In this document: in pieces, positions 12,201 to 27,200 of the stretch
How positions within the stretch are numbered: the first letter of the stretch is position 1
Layout: every line of letters starts with the position of its first letter
DNA from: Cliona cf. orientalis
Lineage: Eukaryota; Porifera; Demospongiae; Clionaida; Clionaidae
Direction: 5' to 3'
Length of the DNA: 64,000 nucleotides
Assembly: GCA_963930775.1 (NCBI GenBank)
Contig: OZ005700.1
Span: forward strand, 2,993,476-3,057,475
Program-made: the position numbers and the translations under genes
Notes under the pieces: model-generated
The model's input: only the letters and a program-made list of their open reading frames with translations
Databases searched by the model: none
What the model was told of the DNA's origin: nothing

Positions 12201-15200
12201 CGTCAACAACATGCAGAGTTCACGTGTGCATGGGGTCAAAATCAAGAAACCTATCTAGAACAGCATCCAGGAAAAACGAGAGTTGCTTGATACAGATAAG
12301 CCGCCACTCATTGCATCATAGAGTCGGTAGACTCTATAAGTAGGGATGGCCCGGATATGCCATATATGTAATACATTACAAATACCCAAATATCTCAAAA
12401 TAGGTAATTTTGTGAAAATTCTAAGTGTGAAAATCAGAATCTCCAGCAAATTATCTATCTAACAAGACCAAGACCATCCATCAATTCAATTGTACATGCC
12501 AGAACCAGATGTTCAAAAAATAGCCATTTGTCAAGGTTTCTTTCTTCTTTCTTTCTAGTTTCTTCGGATAGCTCAAGATTGCCTTGACCTCTCATCTTAG
12601 TTTAAGCATAAATCCATTCCATTTAGTAGCGCGCAGTGCAGTGGCACACTAATTTTGCGTTATCTTGATAGTTATGTAATAGTGGGTGTGTACGGTCCAT
12701 TGACAATAATTGGGCATATCTGATACGCCATTTTGTGATATAATGCGCATGCTCAGAATGTGTTGCCATGGTGAAGTCATGTGACAGCGCCCTGGCCCTC
12801 GAGGCCTCAGCGATAGCGCTAGTGTTCTAGTACTCTGCTGGATCGATCCATGATATGAGAGCGCAAGGCTCGAGGAACGGTAAGGTGCTAGGTATAAGTG
12901 AGCTACTCGCTAGCACGTGCAGTGCTAGTGCTTCGCTGCATAGATCATGGATATGAAGCCTGTGCAAGGCTCGAGGAGCTGTAACATACAGATTAGCTGC
13001 TGCCAACAATAAAACTTAGAACTTGGTTTTCTCCCTAAACGAAAAAGTCTCATTGCTACATCGATATCGGCCGCCTAACGCTGCACTTCTTTGTCAACCT
13101 CTTCAGGAATGCAAGCCTTTAACGAGGGGCGTGGCTAAGAATTTTGCGCAGATATTATGATCTTCATTCTTCTACACTGGAATATTGACAGCAAATCGTG
13201 AAAGAGGAATTATTCTGAGAGCAATAAAAAAAGAACAGAAACAAGTATAAAAACAATATAAATTGAAGGATGAAGTAGGGATGGCAGGGTCAAAAGGTAC
13301 ATAAACAAGACGTATAGGGATAATCATATCCACTATACATCCCTACACTTGCTTTTTGAGGGGTGCAGAAACAGTAATATCTTCCATATGCAAGTCAGGA
13401 GTGCTTAACGAAGAAGTTAGGTGCATGATAATCGAGAAAAGCAAGTGTAGGGATGTATAGTGGATGTGATTATCCCTACAAGTCTTGTTTATGTACTTTT
13501 TGACCCTGCCATCCCTACTTCATCCTTCAATTTTATATTGTTTTTATACTTGTTATATATAGCTTTAGATGGCTAGTGTGCCTATTTGCTAGTAGTTAAA
13601 CCAGGAAGAGAGTATGTGCTTAATTCCTAGGTGCGTTAAAAAAATCCATGCATAGCTACAAACCCAATTATCTCAGGCTAAAAAAGTTATCAGTTTTTTT
13701 TATGAAGGATAGATAACTAATCAGATCACTGTATCTGTTACAAGTAGGGTCTTATGTCAAAAAGACTTCAGGTAACAATGAGTATCTTTGTGGTCAGACC
13801 TATGATAGAATTTATGAGGTATTCTATGGGGTTAGTATTCAGGGCCTCTAGTTTTCTGGAGTACAAGTGACCACCAGTGGCTTGACCTTAATTGCTACTC
13901 TGAATAATATTGTTAGGTTAAATATAGGTGCCATAGTGTGAGTTCTTATGCCCCTGTGTCGCTTTTCTCATGCCCACAAGGAGTAAACTGGTACTGGTAT
14001 CTAATTTACTGTCATCCGTCATGATGGCGTGGAGGTAGTATTGTGATTAAGGAAGCAATGGCAGACAGTGAGGCTACGGTGTTATCTGGCCCATGGAGTT
14101 TGTGAGGTAGAGCTAGCATTGACCACAGGTTATGAGATTTTATTATTAACTAACGGAGGCACAAAATTGAAAACATCCATTGGAAAATTTATGAATATTC
14201 AAGCCTTGATGTGTGACACCACAATGAATGGGTAGATAGGTCTCTAACCAGTTAGAGACCTACCAGTAGGTTTCTAACTAGTGACTAAGAGATCTAGTGA
14301 ATATTATTAACTTTACAACCCATAGCCCACATCTGAGTAAACTATACAGCTCCATGTCTGGGAAAAAGCAAATCAATTACAGCAATCATAAGTTGCACGT
14401 ATATACAGTAGTGGCCAATAAAAAGTTAATGTTCCATTTCCGTTTCTACGGTTGTAGAATACGAGAACAAAACAGTTGCTGAATGCATGGTATGGACAGA
14501 AGGTGACATGGGTTCTTTTGGCAGGTGAGAAACGTTCTTAGTGAGCACAGTGTGTACTAAAATAGCCTTAGTCGCTTGCTGCACTGGCTTCTACAATCAC
14601 TAGGCCACTCTACTCAGCCACTTGCTTGAAGCCAAGTCTGAGGAGATCACTCAATCGAAACATACCTGACGATCGACAAGATACAAAAATGCAGCTTTCT
14701 TTTGATGTCTGCTACATTATCGAGTCTAGCTGTACAAGGTACTTCTCCATTGCTCACGACTTTTCAAAAACTCATTTCTTCCACGCAGCATCAAGAACAG
14801 TCAATTATATTGCGGTACGGTCACGCCTACCAATTAAGCATTCTCGCGAACGTAGGAACGCACGTGTGTTCTCCTGCGTACTGCGAAACAGTGTGAAAAG
14901 GGATGCGCTTATGCATCTAAACAATCGTGCAAACGAAACAACGTAAACCTTTATTGACCACTACTGTATGTACAGGTGTAAGATAGAGACAGTACAGTGA
15001 GCAAAACCTCAAAGGGAACTTGAGTTGATGATGTTTGATTGTTCCACCAATGATGTGAATGATTGGAAACTGAGCAGAATTTTCCTTATTCTCAACTCTT
15101 ATACTAGCTCAGTATTCGGCTTTGGTTCTGGTTCCTTTTCTGGGATGGACCTAGCATGATTGAAGACATCTGAGGTAATCTTCTTTAGGTGATTTGAGAC

Positions 15201-18200
15201 TCTTTGTAGGCTCTGACTCCTTCCGATTAATGCCTGAGATAGCCAGTTTGTCCACACATGAACAGCCCAATCAGTCTGATCTTTGGCAGCCTCCACTGCC
15301 TTATTCCCTTCGGTGAGGCATCCACGCATGTAAAAGTAAGCGCTGCAGATGTAGCTGTAGCTGTAGCGGGAGTTGTGATACAAGATGTCGGCTGGACAAT
15401 GGAAGGCTATGTGCCAGAATCATAGTCCAGTGTAGGGAATAAACAATTATCACCAAGACAGCCAAAAAACTGTGTAGACAACTCACGATCAGGATTCTCA
15501 ACTAGAGAGCAGGTTAGATTAACTCTGCATAATTATAGTAGTGCCACCATTGAGGGGTTCAGAATCGTCCAGAAGCCTCTACCATCCCAGTTCAATTATA
15601 CTGTCTAAGCGCATAGCTGCATTCTGATCCACTACACTCGTGCATCAGTTGTGACGTCAGTAGCCAGTTGACCAGAGAGCCAAAGGGTAGACTCAAACTG
15701 GACGTAGTTAACTTAATCATAAAGGAAGCTAGCAGTTTGCTATTGCTTCTAAGACTAAACTGGTAGAAATCTGTTGGCGCACTTAAATTTTCTAAGCCAG
15801 ATAGAGTATGTAACCTGTGGACTCGCAGCTGTATAGAAGCCTGAGTGGTATGTAGTGGCTATGCACCACAAGGGCTTCTATACAGCTGAGAGATCACAGA
15901 TTATACATACTCTATATTTATTCATTTATCAATATAGTCTACAGTATGTATCATTAGGCACAAGATAAAATGTTTTATGGTATGTGTGATCTATGATGTG
16001 CACTAAATATTAGACATCTGTCTCGATACATTAATTTTCATCCTGCTTTGCCCGATCCTGACATTCCGCGGCCCTATACATAGCTTTCCCTTATCAGATT
16101 GCAGCAAATTGTTAATACTGTATGGCCAGAAATTTTCGCCAGGAGATACCGTAAACTCTGGTTATTAAGCGCACCCCGCTATTAAGCGCACATTATTTAT
16201 TAAGCGCATGCTCTCTTCTCGTCACAAGCTATTGTTTATTAAGCGCATGCGCTTAATAGGCGTAGCGTTCTTTGAACCTGACCTTGACCGGCTGGAAAGT
16301 ATGTGGAGTCCAGATATCTTTCAAGAAATGATGGCCATATCATGCAAGAAGATCGAGTTTCAGACAAATCGCCAGCACTGGTCGTCTTGAGCCGCAGCTG
16401 TAAACGCTAAAGCGCTTGATCGATCGAGCCAGCTAGCACTAGCGCCTATAGCGCGAGCGGACCTCGCATCCATCACGTGCCCAAACGTTTGTGGGTGTGG
16501 TTATGTGCCATATAAGCGCATATCCTTTATTAAGCGCATACTGTCGTTCCTTTACCGCTTATTAACCAGATTATACGGTAGTTTTTGCCAATTTCACCAC
16601 CTACATTCATTGGTGAAAGTTGTTTAATATGCAAATATTTTGTTCTATGCTAGTGAGTACACAGAAGGTATGCCACAATAAAAATTTATTCCACTAACAC
16701 TTTTGAAATACAGAGATAGCTGGGATTGGTGAAATATTTGTCCAATGTAAAATTTTGACTATGCAATACTACTACAGTCCAGTGCCGTTAGGTACATGCA
16801 GCTACCATGCACAGCCCTATCAATGTGTGTGTGCACGTCAATTTAAGGGATGTCCTTAAAAGGTAGCTACCAGTGGCAAATTTCATCCATAAATTTCAAT
16901 GCATCCAGATCGGTCAATTTGGTCCACACATTCTTGTTGGACCAAACATAATTATCAGTTGATCTATGAGTGGCACTGTTTTTGTAATTAAAATCTCTGC
17001 TTTTGTATTTCAAGAAGCACCATGAATGAAAATTTATGATGCATGTTATACTGCACTGCAGCCTTTGGAACAACAACATTGGAACAGCTGGAGCTGAGGC
17101 AATTGCTGAAGGCTGTAAATCATGTCCCAATCTTCAATCAATAAAGTAAGCTATACTGCAGATATCTGTCCATGTTTCATGATATTATACGATGGTTTAA
17201 ATGAGGAGTGCACGCATTAAATACACTATACTGCGGTGCCGACATCAACTCAACTTCCCTCACACTAACCTCCGACTTTTGGGGTTGCAAAGCCTTGGCG
17301 CAAGACTGAAGTACACTGAGCAATATTACATGTCCAGTATAATTTATCGCAACTTACTTGGGTCCAAGCACTGCAATGCCATGCATGCATACAAGCTTAG
17401 CTAACTAGAGAGTGAAAGGTGCCACAAGAATGTGCATGGAAATCGGCAGCTGAGCATACGTACCCTTAGAGTTGAAACGGAGCCACTGTCACCCCATGAT
17501 CGTTGAAAGCTTGCCAGTGGACTGAGCAAGGAAGGTGTGGCAGCGGGACCATTTTTGCAAGCGCATCTGCCAAGGGTTACATACTGTATTTAGCACGCCA
17601 CACATAAATCTAGCTCGGGCAAAGTCAAGAAGCTTAGAATCGGCAAATGACACCATACAAAACTGGCTAACAAAATGTTTTCGGAGAAATCCACACAATT
17701 CATATGTTTGGAACACCATAAGGAACCTTATAATACCGCACTTTATTTGGACTCACAAACGAGGTATGTAGCAGTTAGCTTGATAACACACAGACAGACA
17801 AACATGCAGAACGACTACCGAAACCCTGTGGCGCATGCGCCGAGGGTAATAAGTATGCATTTAAGAAAATAATTGCACACTTCAATGTTTCATTGAGAGG
17901 GGGGGATGCCCTGGGATTCCCCCCCTAAAATATTGAGAAATTTTAGCATAATATTCAATGCTAAATAAACAAATACCAAGATTTAAATTAATTAAGGTTA
18001 AAGAGTGATTCGTCGGTTTGATTGTTCAAATGTCTAATATCAAGTCTGTGCTCTAATTGGGAGAGTTATCTATATGTACTAATTTTACACTAGTCTTACT
18101 TAGTGGGTATATGTTTGTCAACCACAATCTGTCAGCACTAATTTTTGATCAAAATAGGCCTAAGATGCAATTTCAAAACATACTTTATTCCTTGGGGGGA

Positions 18201-21200
18201 GGGGGGGTACTGACACATAGTTTCCCCCCCCCCCCCCCAAAACAAAAAATCCCATATGAAACCCTGCACTTAGTCTATGGGACTTCTTTTAAATAACTAT
18301 ATGATTACATGTGCTCTTAAAAAGTGACTACTAGCTAGTCTTGGAATTACCAATCACTTGCACCGAAAACCTACACGCTCCCCTTCCCCCAACACCTCTC
18401 TCTCTCTCTCTACTTTCCCTCTTTTCTTCTTTCTCTCTTTCCTTTTGGTTCACGCATCCTTATTGGACCAAAAATAATTATCAGTTGATCTCTGCCACAG
18501 TGGCACTGTTTTTGTAATTAAAGTCTCTGCTTTTGTATTTCAAGAAGCACCATGAATGAAAATTTGTGATGCATGTTATACTGCACTGCAGCCTTAGGAG
18601 CAACAATATTGGAGCAGCTGGAGCTGAGGCAATTGCTGAAGGCTGTAAATCATGTCCCAATCTACAATCAATAGAGTAAGCTATACTGCAGATATCTGTC
18701 CATGTTTCATGATTTTATACAATGGTTTAAACGAGGAGCACGCGCATAAAATACACTGTACTGCGGTGCCGACATCAACTCAACTTCCCTCACACTAACC
18801 TCTGATTTTTGGGGGTGCAAAGCCTTGGCGCAAGACTGAAGTACACTGAGCAATATTGCATGTCCAATATAATTTATCACAACTTACTTGGTTCCAAGCA
18901 CTGCAATGCCATGCATGCATACAAACTTAGCTAACTAGAGAGTGAAAGGTGCCACAAGAATGTGCATGGAAATTGGCAGCTGAGCATACATACCCTTAGA
19001 GTTGAAACGAAGCCACTGTCACCCCATGATCGTTGAAAGCTTGCCAGTGGACTGAGCAAGGAAGGTGTGGCAGCGGTGACCACTTTTGCAAGCATGCCTA
19101 AAGCACATGTGCCAAGGGTTAATAGATATACATACCGTATATAGTACACGACACGTAAAATCTAGCAAAGTCAAGAAGCTTAGAATCGGCAAATGACGCC
19201 AAAACTGTCGAACAAAGCGTTTTCGGAGAAATCCACACAATTCATATGTTTGAACCTTATAACACTACACTTGATTTCGAGCTTGATAACACACGGACAG
19301 CCAAACACACAGAACGACTACTACTGTAGCCCTGTGGCGCATGCACCAAGGGTTAATAAGTGTGCAATTAAGCACACTTAGTCTATGGGACTTTTGTAAA
19401 ATAACTATATGATTACATGTGCTCTTAAAAAGTGAGTAACTAGCTACAGTCGAGCCTCCGAACAAAGGACACTTTGGGAACGGGCCTCTTGTCCTTTGCT
19501 CGGAGGTTGTCCCTATCTCGGAGGTTCATGATTTTTCAACCCATTTTGATTGTATTATCCTTAACAAGTTAGTAAATGCACTGAAATGCATAATAAGAGC
19601 GGTAGAGATGATAATCAAGTGGTTGGTATGTTCTGTTTTCAGTATCAACATAGCACAGGCTGAATTTTTTTGTTTCTGAAGTACAAGATCAAGGCTAATA
19701 TTATTATCGCGCATGCAGTATAATATCGCGACCGCCTAGATTGCGACAAAGGTGGGCGTGGCATCGTTAATTTAAGGGCGTGGTTTTCGGTTGTCCGCTA
19801 TTTAGAGGCAGTTTTGCATTGAAAAGTCACGTTGGGAGCTTGGATCTTGTCCGCTGTCCGGACTCGAGAAACGTCCGCTTCTCGGAGGTTGCTAATGTAC
19901 TATAACTATGCTAAATTCAATCGGTAACACGGCACTTGTCCGCTGTAGAGAGGTTGTCCGCTTCTCGGAGGGTCCGTTATTGGAGGCTCGACTGTAGTCT
20001 TGGAATTACCAATCACTTGTACTGCAGCACCAAAAACCTACATGCTCCCCTTTCCCCCAACACCTCTCTCTCTTTCTCTCTCTCTCTTTACTTTCCCTCT
20101 ATGGATTCTAGTTGGCGAGTCAACGAGCTGGCCTTCCTTTTTTGCACATCGAAACACCACACTGAATTATAAATTATGCACGCATGCATACGGAACGGAA
20201 ACGGAACGGCTGGTATGAACGGTGCAACAGTGTTTGAATGAGGCGAAACGGAATGGAAGCATCACCGTTTTTTTTTACTGCTACTGTACAATGAAAAATA
20301 TTTTCAGAAAGTGTCGTTATGTGTCCCAACACACCCGATTGATCAGAAAGGTAGGGCCGTGTGCAAAAAACATGGTAACCATGGAGATGCACGAGGCGCA
20401 AAGTGCCTCGTGCTCACGCATGCGTGGCCAGCCATCGATCGCAAGTATAGCCTTAGGGCCGGCCTGTCCTTGGCTTAGGCTGCAGTACAGCTAGCTAGCT
20501 ATAGCCTAGCTAGCCTAGCCCTAACCTCTCGATCTTGCGCCAGCGCCAGCATCGACGCCGGTTTGAGCAGAGTGAGAACGACATCATTGTACTCGCAAGC
20601 TGGGCCCACCAAGTCTCTCACTTCTCGCAAAGCAAGACTGAAGAGGTTAGGTAACTGCAGGAGCATATGAGCCGCCCGAAGGGCGGGGAAGGAGCGTCCG
20701 ACTACCGTAGGGTTGGCTGTAGTATGTGTTAGGCGAAGTCCTTAAGGCTACACTTCCTTATTTGGAACGTGCAGCTAGTGTGGTGCATAGCAGATTACTT
20801 TTGTACAAGCCACACTGTACTAGCTAATTGACTTAGTCTGTAGTGTGGTTGTAGACTGTGCACTACAGGCGGTGCTATCACTATGGAGCTTAACCAATGG
20901 AAATACCCTGCAGCTGGCCACTCCATATAAGGTCAAACATAGCTAATGAACTTCGCCTAACACATCTGACACGCAGTCGGACGCCCCTTCGCCGCCCTTC
21001 GGGCGGCTCGTATGCTCCTGGTAACTGTTTGCTGTCATACCTGTTTATAGAGTCCGGTACTATGGTATCCATGCTGGAGTGGAGCGAGAACGTTTCCCGA
21101 AGTCTCTTGGCTTTTAAATTCCACCTGCAGTGAGGGGTGTGGCCTACAGGTCCGTTTGTCTGCGCATGCGCATACATTTTAACTGGCAATATAATATGAG

Positions 21201-24200
21201 TTTCAAGCTTTAACAACGCTGAGGAGCAACCCTGACTATCTGAGTTGAGATACCGATTTGAATGGGTCCATATATTAAAACATCATGACATTTATCCATT
21301 TCTAACAATTATAGAATACGGTCATGCTGATCCAAATAATTATAGTCTCTTATAGTCAGCTCATGCGTATCATTATTGTAGTGCATCATTACATTGTTGT
21401 GACATTATACATACTTGTTTTTCGCATTAAATAATTTTTGGACAAACGACCCTGTGCCGCATTATTGTTAATATTGCGCATGTATTTTCATGCATTTAAT
21501 TTTCGCACAAGCCAGGCTAGCTGTCCGAAAAAATTTCAGCAACAAAGTATTTGTGATTTACAGTATGTGTGTATATATACATTCGTTGGGAGAAAATTGA
21601 CAATATGCAGGGTGCTACTCAAGGAGTGGGTTTGTGAGGCCCTCCCTTACGAAGTGTAAAGCTGACAATAATTTATGGGTTAATTAGTACCAGCAAAATG
21701 TGAGGGTAACCAAATCATAAAGTTAAGTACTCGCATGCATGCACAAGGGGTAAAAGCAATCAGTTAGTCCATTGTTGTTGTCATTCGCACGAAAATGGCC
21801 CTATCTGGAGATAGAGGCACCTAAGCGACTCATAAACACAACTAATCAATTAAATTTGACAAAAAAAACCTTTAGTATGCTTCAAATCGATGGGCACGGT
21901 CCACAGGCATCACCAATAGTATGTTTTTGTTGGAACCTTAGCCACGCCTATTGACAGTACCTACTCAACATGCATGTAACTGGTAAAGAGTGTCGAAGTA
22001 TTCTAAATAATCATCACGGCTCGTGACATCAATTTTGTATAGCATTATACTGTTTGGCTGCTAGCCTAGCTGTCCCCCTGACAGAAATGTGAAGCTCTAT
22101 GGAACCAAATCAGAATGTAAGATCAGTGTGGATTATAACTTTTTGTTGATCTGACAAATGTCAGACCATATTCCAGTTTGATCGGACATCACTAACTGTT
22201 GATCGGACATTATATGCATTGTACATGTCTATGCATAGTACAGCCAGATACAAGACTAATGTCCTTGCAAGGAAAGGCAGCAGCAATGGCTTACATGCAC
22301 AAGCACAGCTATACAGCTTCAGCTGCAGAGGTACAGTTACCACAAACCACAGCACACGGCAGTGAACGGTGTAAGCTAAGTGGGTGCTAAATAAATTAAT
22401 TACTACTACTAACATCCCCAGCTATTGACCACTGTCTGCCAGTAGTATTAGAACGCGTGCGCATTGCAAACTATCTGGCAAGCGATGGTAAGGCGGCCAT
22501 ATGTCCGACCAGGAGCGGTTTGGGCAGTCATGGAGCCATGTTGGTTGGATTTTAGCCGATGACCGACCGTTATAATCCACACTGTAAGATAGCTATTACA
22601 ACAAAGTGTAGGTAGTAGGAGACCATATCTTCCTAGGTCTGAGGCAGAGAGAATTTTATGGAACATCTTGGTCGACTGACATCACTGGGACCCCTACAAC
22701 TGAGCCTCACATGTATATAGCATTTCATAAATTTAATCATGCACACAAAAGTTTCCAGAAGAATCCCCGATGTGTGCGTGGGGTATGTGCTCTATAGAGC
22801 TCTAGTTCAACCTGTCCTTAAGGTATAATGTGAATAGTGGCTATTCTCAAGAGGGGAGGGGGCAGCCAACTTCCAAGGGGGCAAATGCCCTCCTCATATA
22901 ACCTTGTAGCTAGTCAATACAGGATTTGTTTGTAGTGGGAGAATTATAATACTATTAGCAGGATCTGGGGACATGCTTTTCTGGGAATGTTTAGAAATTA
23001 ATTCTATGACATTTGAGACTGTTTCTGGTGGGTTTTGAGACCTCTGAAACCTTGTAGTACACAATAAAGTGTTATAGCTGTGTATGTGTATTAGTTTTAT
23101 CATAGACTAGTGCACCGGTAATACTTGATATATTTGGGTGGGGAGGTGTGGAATCATCAGGTCAGGAGGGAAATCCCAGGGTCCCATCTGTGTTAATCCC
23201 TGTGTAGTACCCTATAGCCACCAATTTTGCAATCTTTTCTCATAGGGGAATTTTTTTCTTGTAATTTTTTGACATGTGACATACCGTAAACTCTGGTTGT
23301 TAAGCGCACATTATATATGCATGCTCTCTTCTCGTCACAAGCTATTGTTTATTAAGCGCATGCGCTTAATAGACATGGTGTTCAATGAACCTGACCTTGA
23401 CCAGCTGGAAAGTATGTGGAGTCCAGATATCTTTGTAGAAATGATGGCCACGAATAACGCTGTCATGCAAGATTGAGTTTTAGACAAATCGCCAGCACTC
23501 GCCATCTTGAGCGGCAATTGTAAATGCTAAAGCACTCGATCGATCGAGCCAGCTAGCGCGCTAGCGGACCTCATGAACATCCATCACATGCCCAAATGTT
23601 TGTGGGCGTGGTTATGTGCCATATAATCGCATATCATTTATTAAGCGCATACTATCGTTCCGTTTATCACTATAAGCACATGCACTTATTAACCAGAGTA
23701 TACGGTAGAAGGTATGGTGACCTTTACCTCATTGGAAAAAATTATTGCACTGAATAATTTAATTTTCTAATACAAAAGTGAATGTCTGCACTTGGCATAA
23801 TTTTAGTCCAACAAATCCTATTTTTGCCAAGGGAGAGGGTTGTGGTCAGATTAACACTTACAGCATTAATACAAATCCATTTTCTCCTCAAATTCAATGT
23901 GAAGATGTAACTAAAATTTGTACTGAAGCTGGCATTTGGATACTGGATGATACAGGACAGGTGTCAGCATAGCAAAGTATTACTATAAGAACCATTAACA
24001 GTAGTTACCTTTTCCCACCAAAAATTTAAATTTGAGTATCTCAATTTGTTGGTACAAATTAGCTCAATCAGGTCTCTCAGTGTCTATCCCATACCTGCTC
24101 CCTGCAGCTATTAATGATTCCCCACCCCAGATAGAACCCTGATAGTGGTAATGCTTGAAGCTGTTCCTGTGATGAAAGAAGCTGCATCTTATTTAATATG

Positions 24201-27200
24201 CATTCCTTTTTTTGTTGTCACTGCAGCCTCGATGGCAATGGGATTGGAGATGCTGGTGCTCAGGCCATTGCTGAAGGCTGTAAGTCATGTCTCGAGCTCA
24301 GCGAAATAAGGTAATATTGTGTGCATAAATCTGTTGATAAGATATCTGGGAAGAAACCATACTGACATCTTCACTTATATCCTTCCCTTGGCTTTATATG
24401 GGAGGGCACATCCACTCTCCTTCCCCTCCCACTCCTACCCACCTAGCTACTCACCCACCCACCCAATTGTTGCAAATTGGACTTATAAGTACAGAATTGC
24501 TGATCTCATAGCGGAGGGCATGAGGAGAAGCAAATACAAAAGCACAAACTGTAAGCAAAGATAGCTTGAGATAATATTATCAATCAACGCATGGGAATAC
24601 GGCAGTAGTGACCAAAGCCACTGTGTTTTTGAGAAAGGGCAAACATGCTGAATATTTGATTCTTCATGCTATCCTCAATGGCACTTCATAGGTGTGTGGC
24701 AGAACCGGTCATCCTGGGTTCCATTATCAGTGACCAAATTCTAGCTGGCTAGCAAGGTACCGTAAACTCTGGTTATTAAGTGCACCCCGCTATTAAGCGC
24801 ACATTATTTATTAAGCCCATGCTCTCTTATCGCCATTAGCTATTGTTTATTAAGCGCATGTGCTTAATAGGTGTGGCGTTCTATGAACCCTGACCTTGAC
24901 CTCAACAACTGGCTGGAAAGTGTGTGGAATCCAGATTTTAATATTATGGCCACGAATAACGCTGACATGCAAGAAGATAAAATCTTTAGACAAATTGCCA
25001 GCACTTGTAATCTTGAGCGGGACCTATAAACGTTAACGCACTTGATCAATCGAGCTAGCTAGCACTAGCGTGCCCAGAGTCACATCGTGTGCCCAAACTT
25101 TTGTGGGCGTGGTTATGCCTTATAAGCGCATAATTATACTTTATTAAGCGCATACTACCATAATGATTCTGTTTACCATTATAAGTGATGCGCTTATTAA
25201 CCAGAGTATACGGTATTACTGTAAGCGCCATTAACAGTTGACTAGAAATGAGGTAGAGAACATAACCAAAAAATTGTGATAATATCAGTGAATATATATG
25301 AACGTACAGGGTTTTAGGGAACACAGAGCAGAAATGACCATAGCCATAGTGAATGTTTATGAGAAAGGGCAAACATGCTGAATATTAATTATTTATCAAT
25401 GGCATTTTGTAGGTGTATAGCAGAACCAATCACTCTGGTTGTTCCATTGTCAGTCACAAAACTTTAGCTTTGCTTAAGTTCTCCCAAAGTTTCTGGCAAT
25501 ACATTTATGTCACACCTAAAATTAATGATTCATAATACACGACTCAAATTCCCGTGGCCCTTGAAAGTTTGGAATAGGGTGGAAATAGAAAAAGTTGCGC
25601 AGTTAGGCACACTTTTCACATCCACCTACAGCAGCCACTTTTAAGTTGTAATGATGAAGAATCGAACAGTAAGCCAAGTAAAGCACACACTAATCCTATT
25701 GATTCAAGAGATTCCATATCATGCTTGTAAGCCACAGAACAGCATTCCCCCCCTGTATCCTGTGCCCGGGCCCTCCCCATAATACTGGCCAATTACTTAT
25801 TGATCCAAAGCAGGTACTCTATGATTAGATCTCGTAGAGTACTTGTAAATCTTTCAGAGTACCTTCTTTTTCCCCCTATATACAATACTCGTGCCATACC
25901 ATGTGATCTCAGCTGTCTCTAGGATATCTGGAATAGAGGTTTCTACTCTATATTTCGGGGCGAGCCTGAGCGAGCCCCGAATACACGAGGTACAGGAAGC
26001 GGTTTTATATGTATATATATATATATATATATATGTTTGTGGGGTGATCATTTCAGTGAGGAGAGAGTTAAATTTTGAACGCGTAAGGTAATGGTCGTCA
26101 TGCGCATGCGCATGCGCATACGCCTGTACTGCACCATCGATCTGAGAGACAACTCGAGTGTAGGCAAGGCATAAAACTGGAAAGGTGAGTGCTGTACCAC
26201 TCTGGCAAGGCTCAGGTCCACGATTAACATCACTGGTAGACTCCACTTTCCTGAGCATGAAGATGACTGCATGTAGGCTTATCCTCTCAGAGCCTGGCTA
26301 CAGGTACTTGGACTCATGGTCATGACTACTCAATAGGTGATCAACATTATTGGACTATAGCTACTATACTACTAGCAATCTGTGATACTTTTACTGTCGT
26401 AGTATATAGCTTTTCAGGCGTAGCTATTGGGGTACCAAACCCATGTGCACATGCATGCCTGTGTACTTTCAAAGAAATCTTGTGACTTTTGCAAAGGCTC
26501 GCCCCGCACAGATGATTTTCATCACCACTAGTATATTTTAGAAACATGATCTCTGTAGAACCCTTGCTTCGTGTAGGATTCATGTGTACATACTGCAGCC
26601 CATCAGTCTCACAGAAACCTCCTGAATATTTATCATGTTTCCCTTACACTCAGCATCCCCTTGCTTTTGCATCATAATATTGCTGGGTCAGCATAGATGT
26701 ATCTGTGTGTGTGTGTGTGTGTGTAACCCAGAGGCGTAGCTACCATAGTCTAAGAGGTAACTGGGGCAGCTTCCTCGTATAAAATCTCAGAGGTGGGCAG
26801 AGCAGTTTACATTCCAATAATTATAGAAAAATCATAGCCTAGTATGGAAATATGATATGGACAGTTGAGACACTCATGATACAACCATAAGTGGCATTTC
26901 TCCAAGAAGTGTGGTATCACCACGATCATTGGCTAACTCAATAATGGGAAAATGGGGTTGTTTTTTCCAATTGTGGACATGGGCTAAAAATTTTCGCCCG
27001 CACTTTGTGTATGTGCTTTAAAGAGCTTAAGTTAAAAAGTCCCTTGGTACTAAATTATCAGCAAATTACTACAATACCATGTTGTGTACGCTATTGAATG
27101 GACATGCAACCACACTAATCAGTAAAGTGTATCGACACCTATACTAACAGACTCACTGAGAAGGGGACAACCTCTGTAACAATGGACTAATTTTATGCCC

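Noticed and set aside
25854..26272. Antisense frames of 134 and 74 residues
   Set aside because: They cross AT and GCGCAT simple repeats and show no conserved features.
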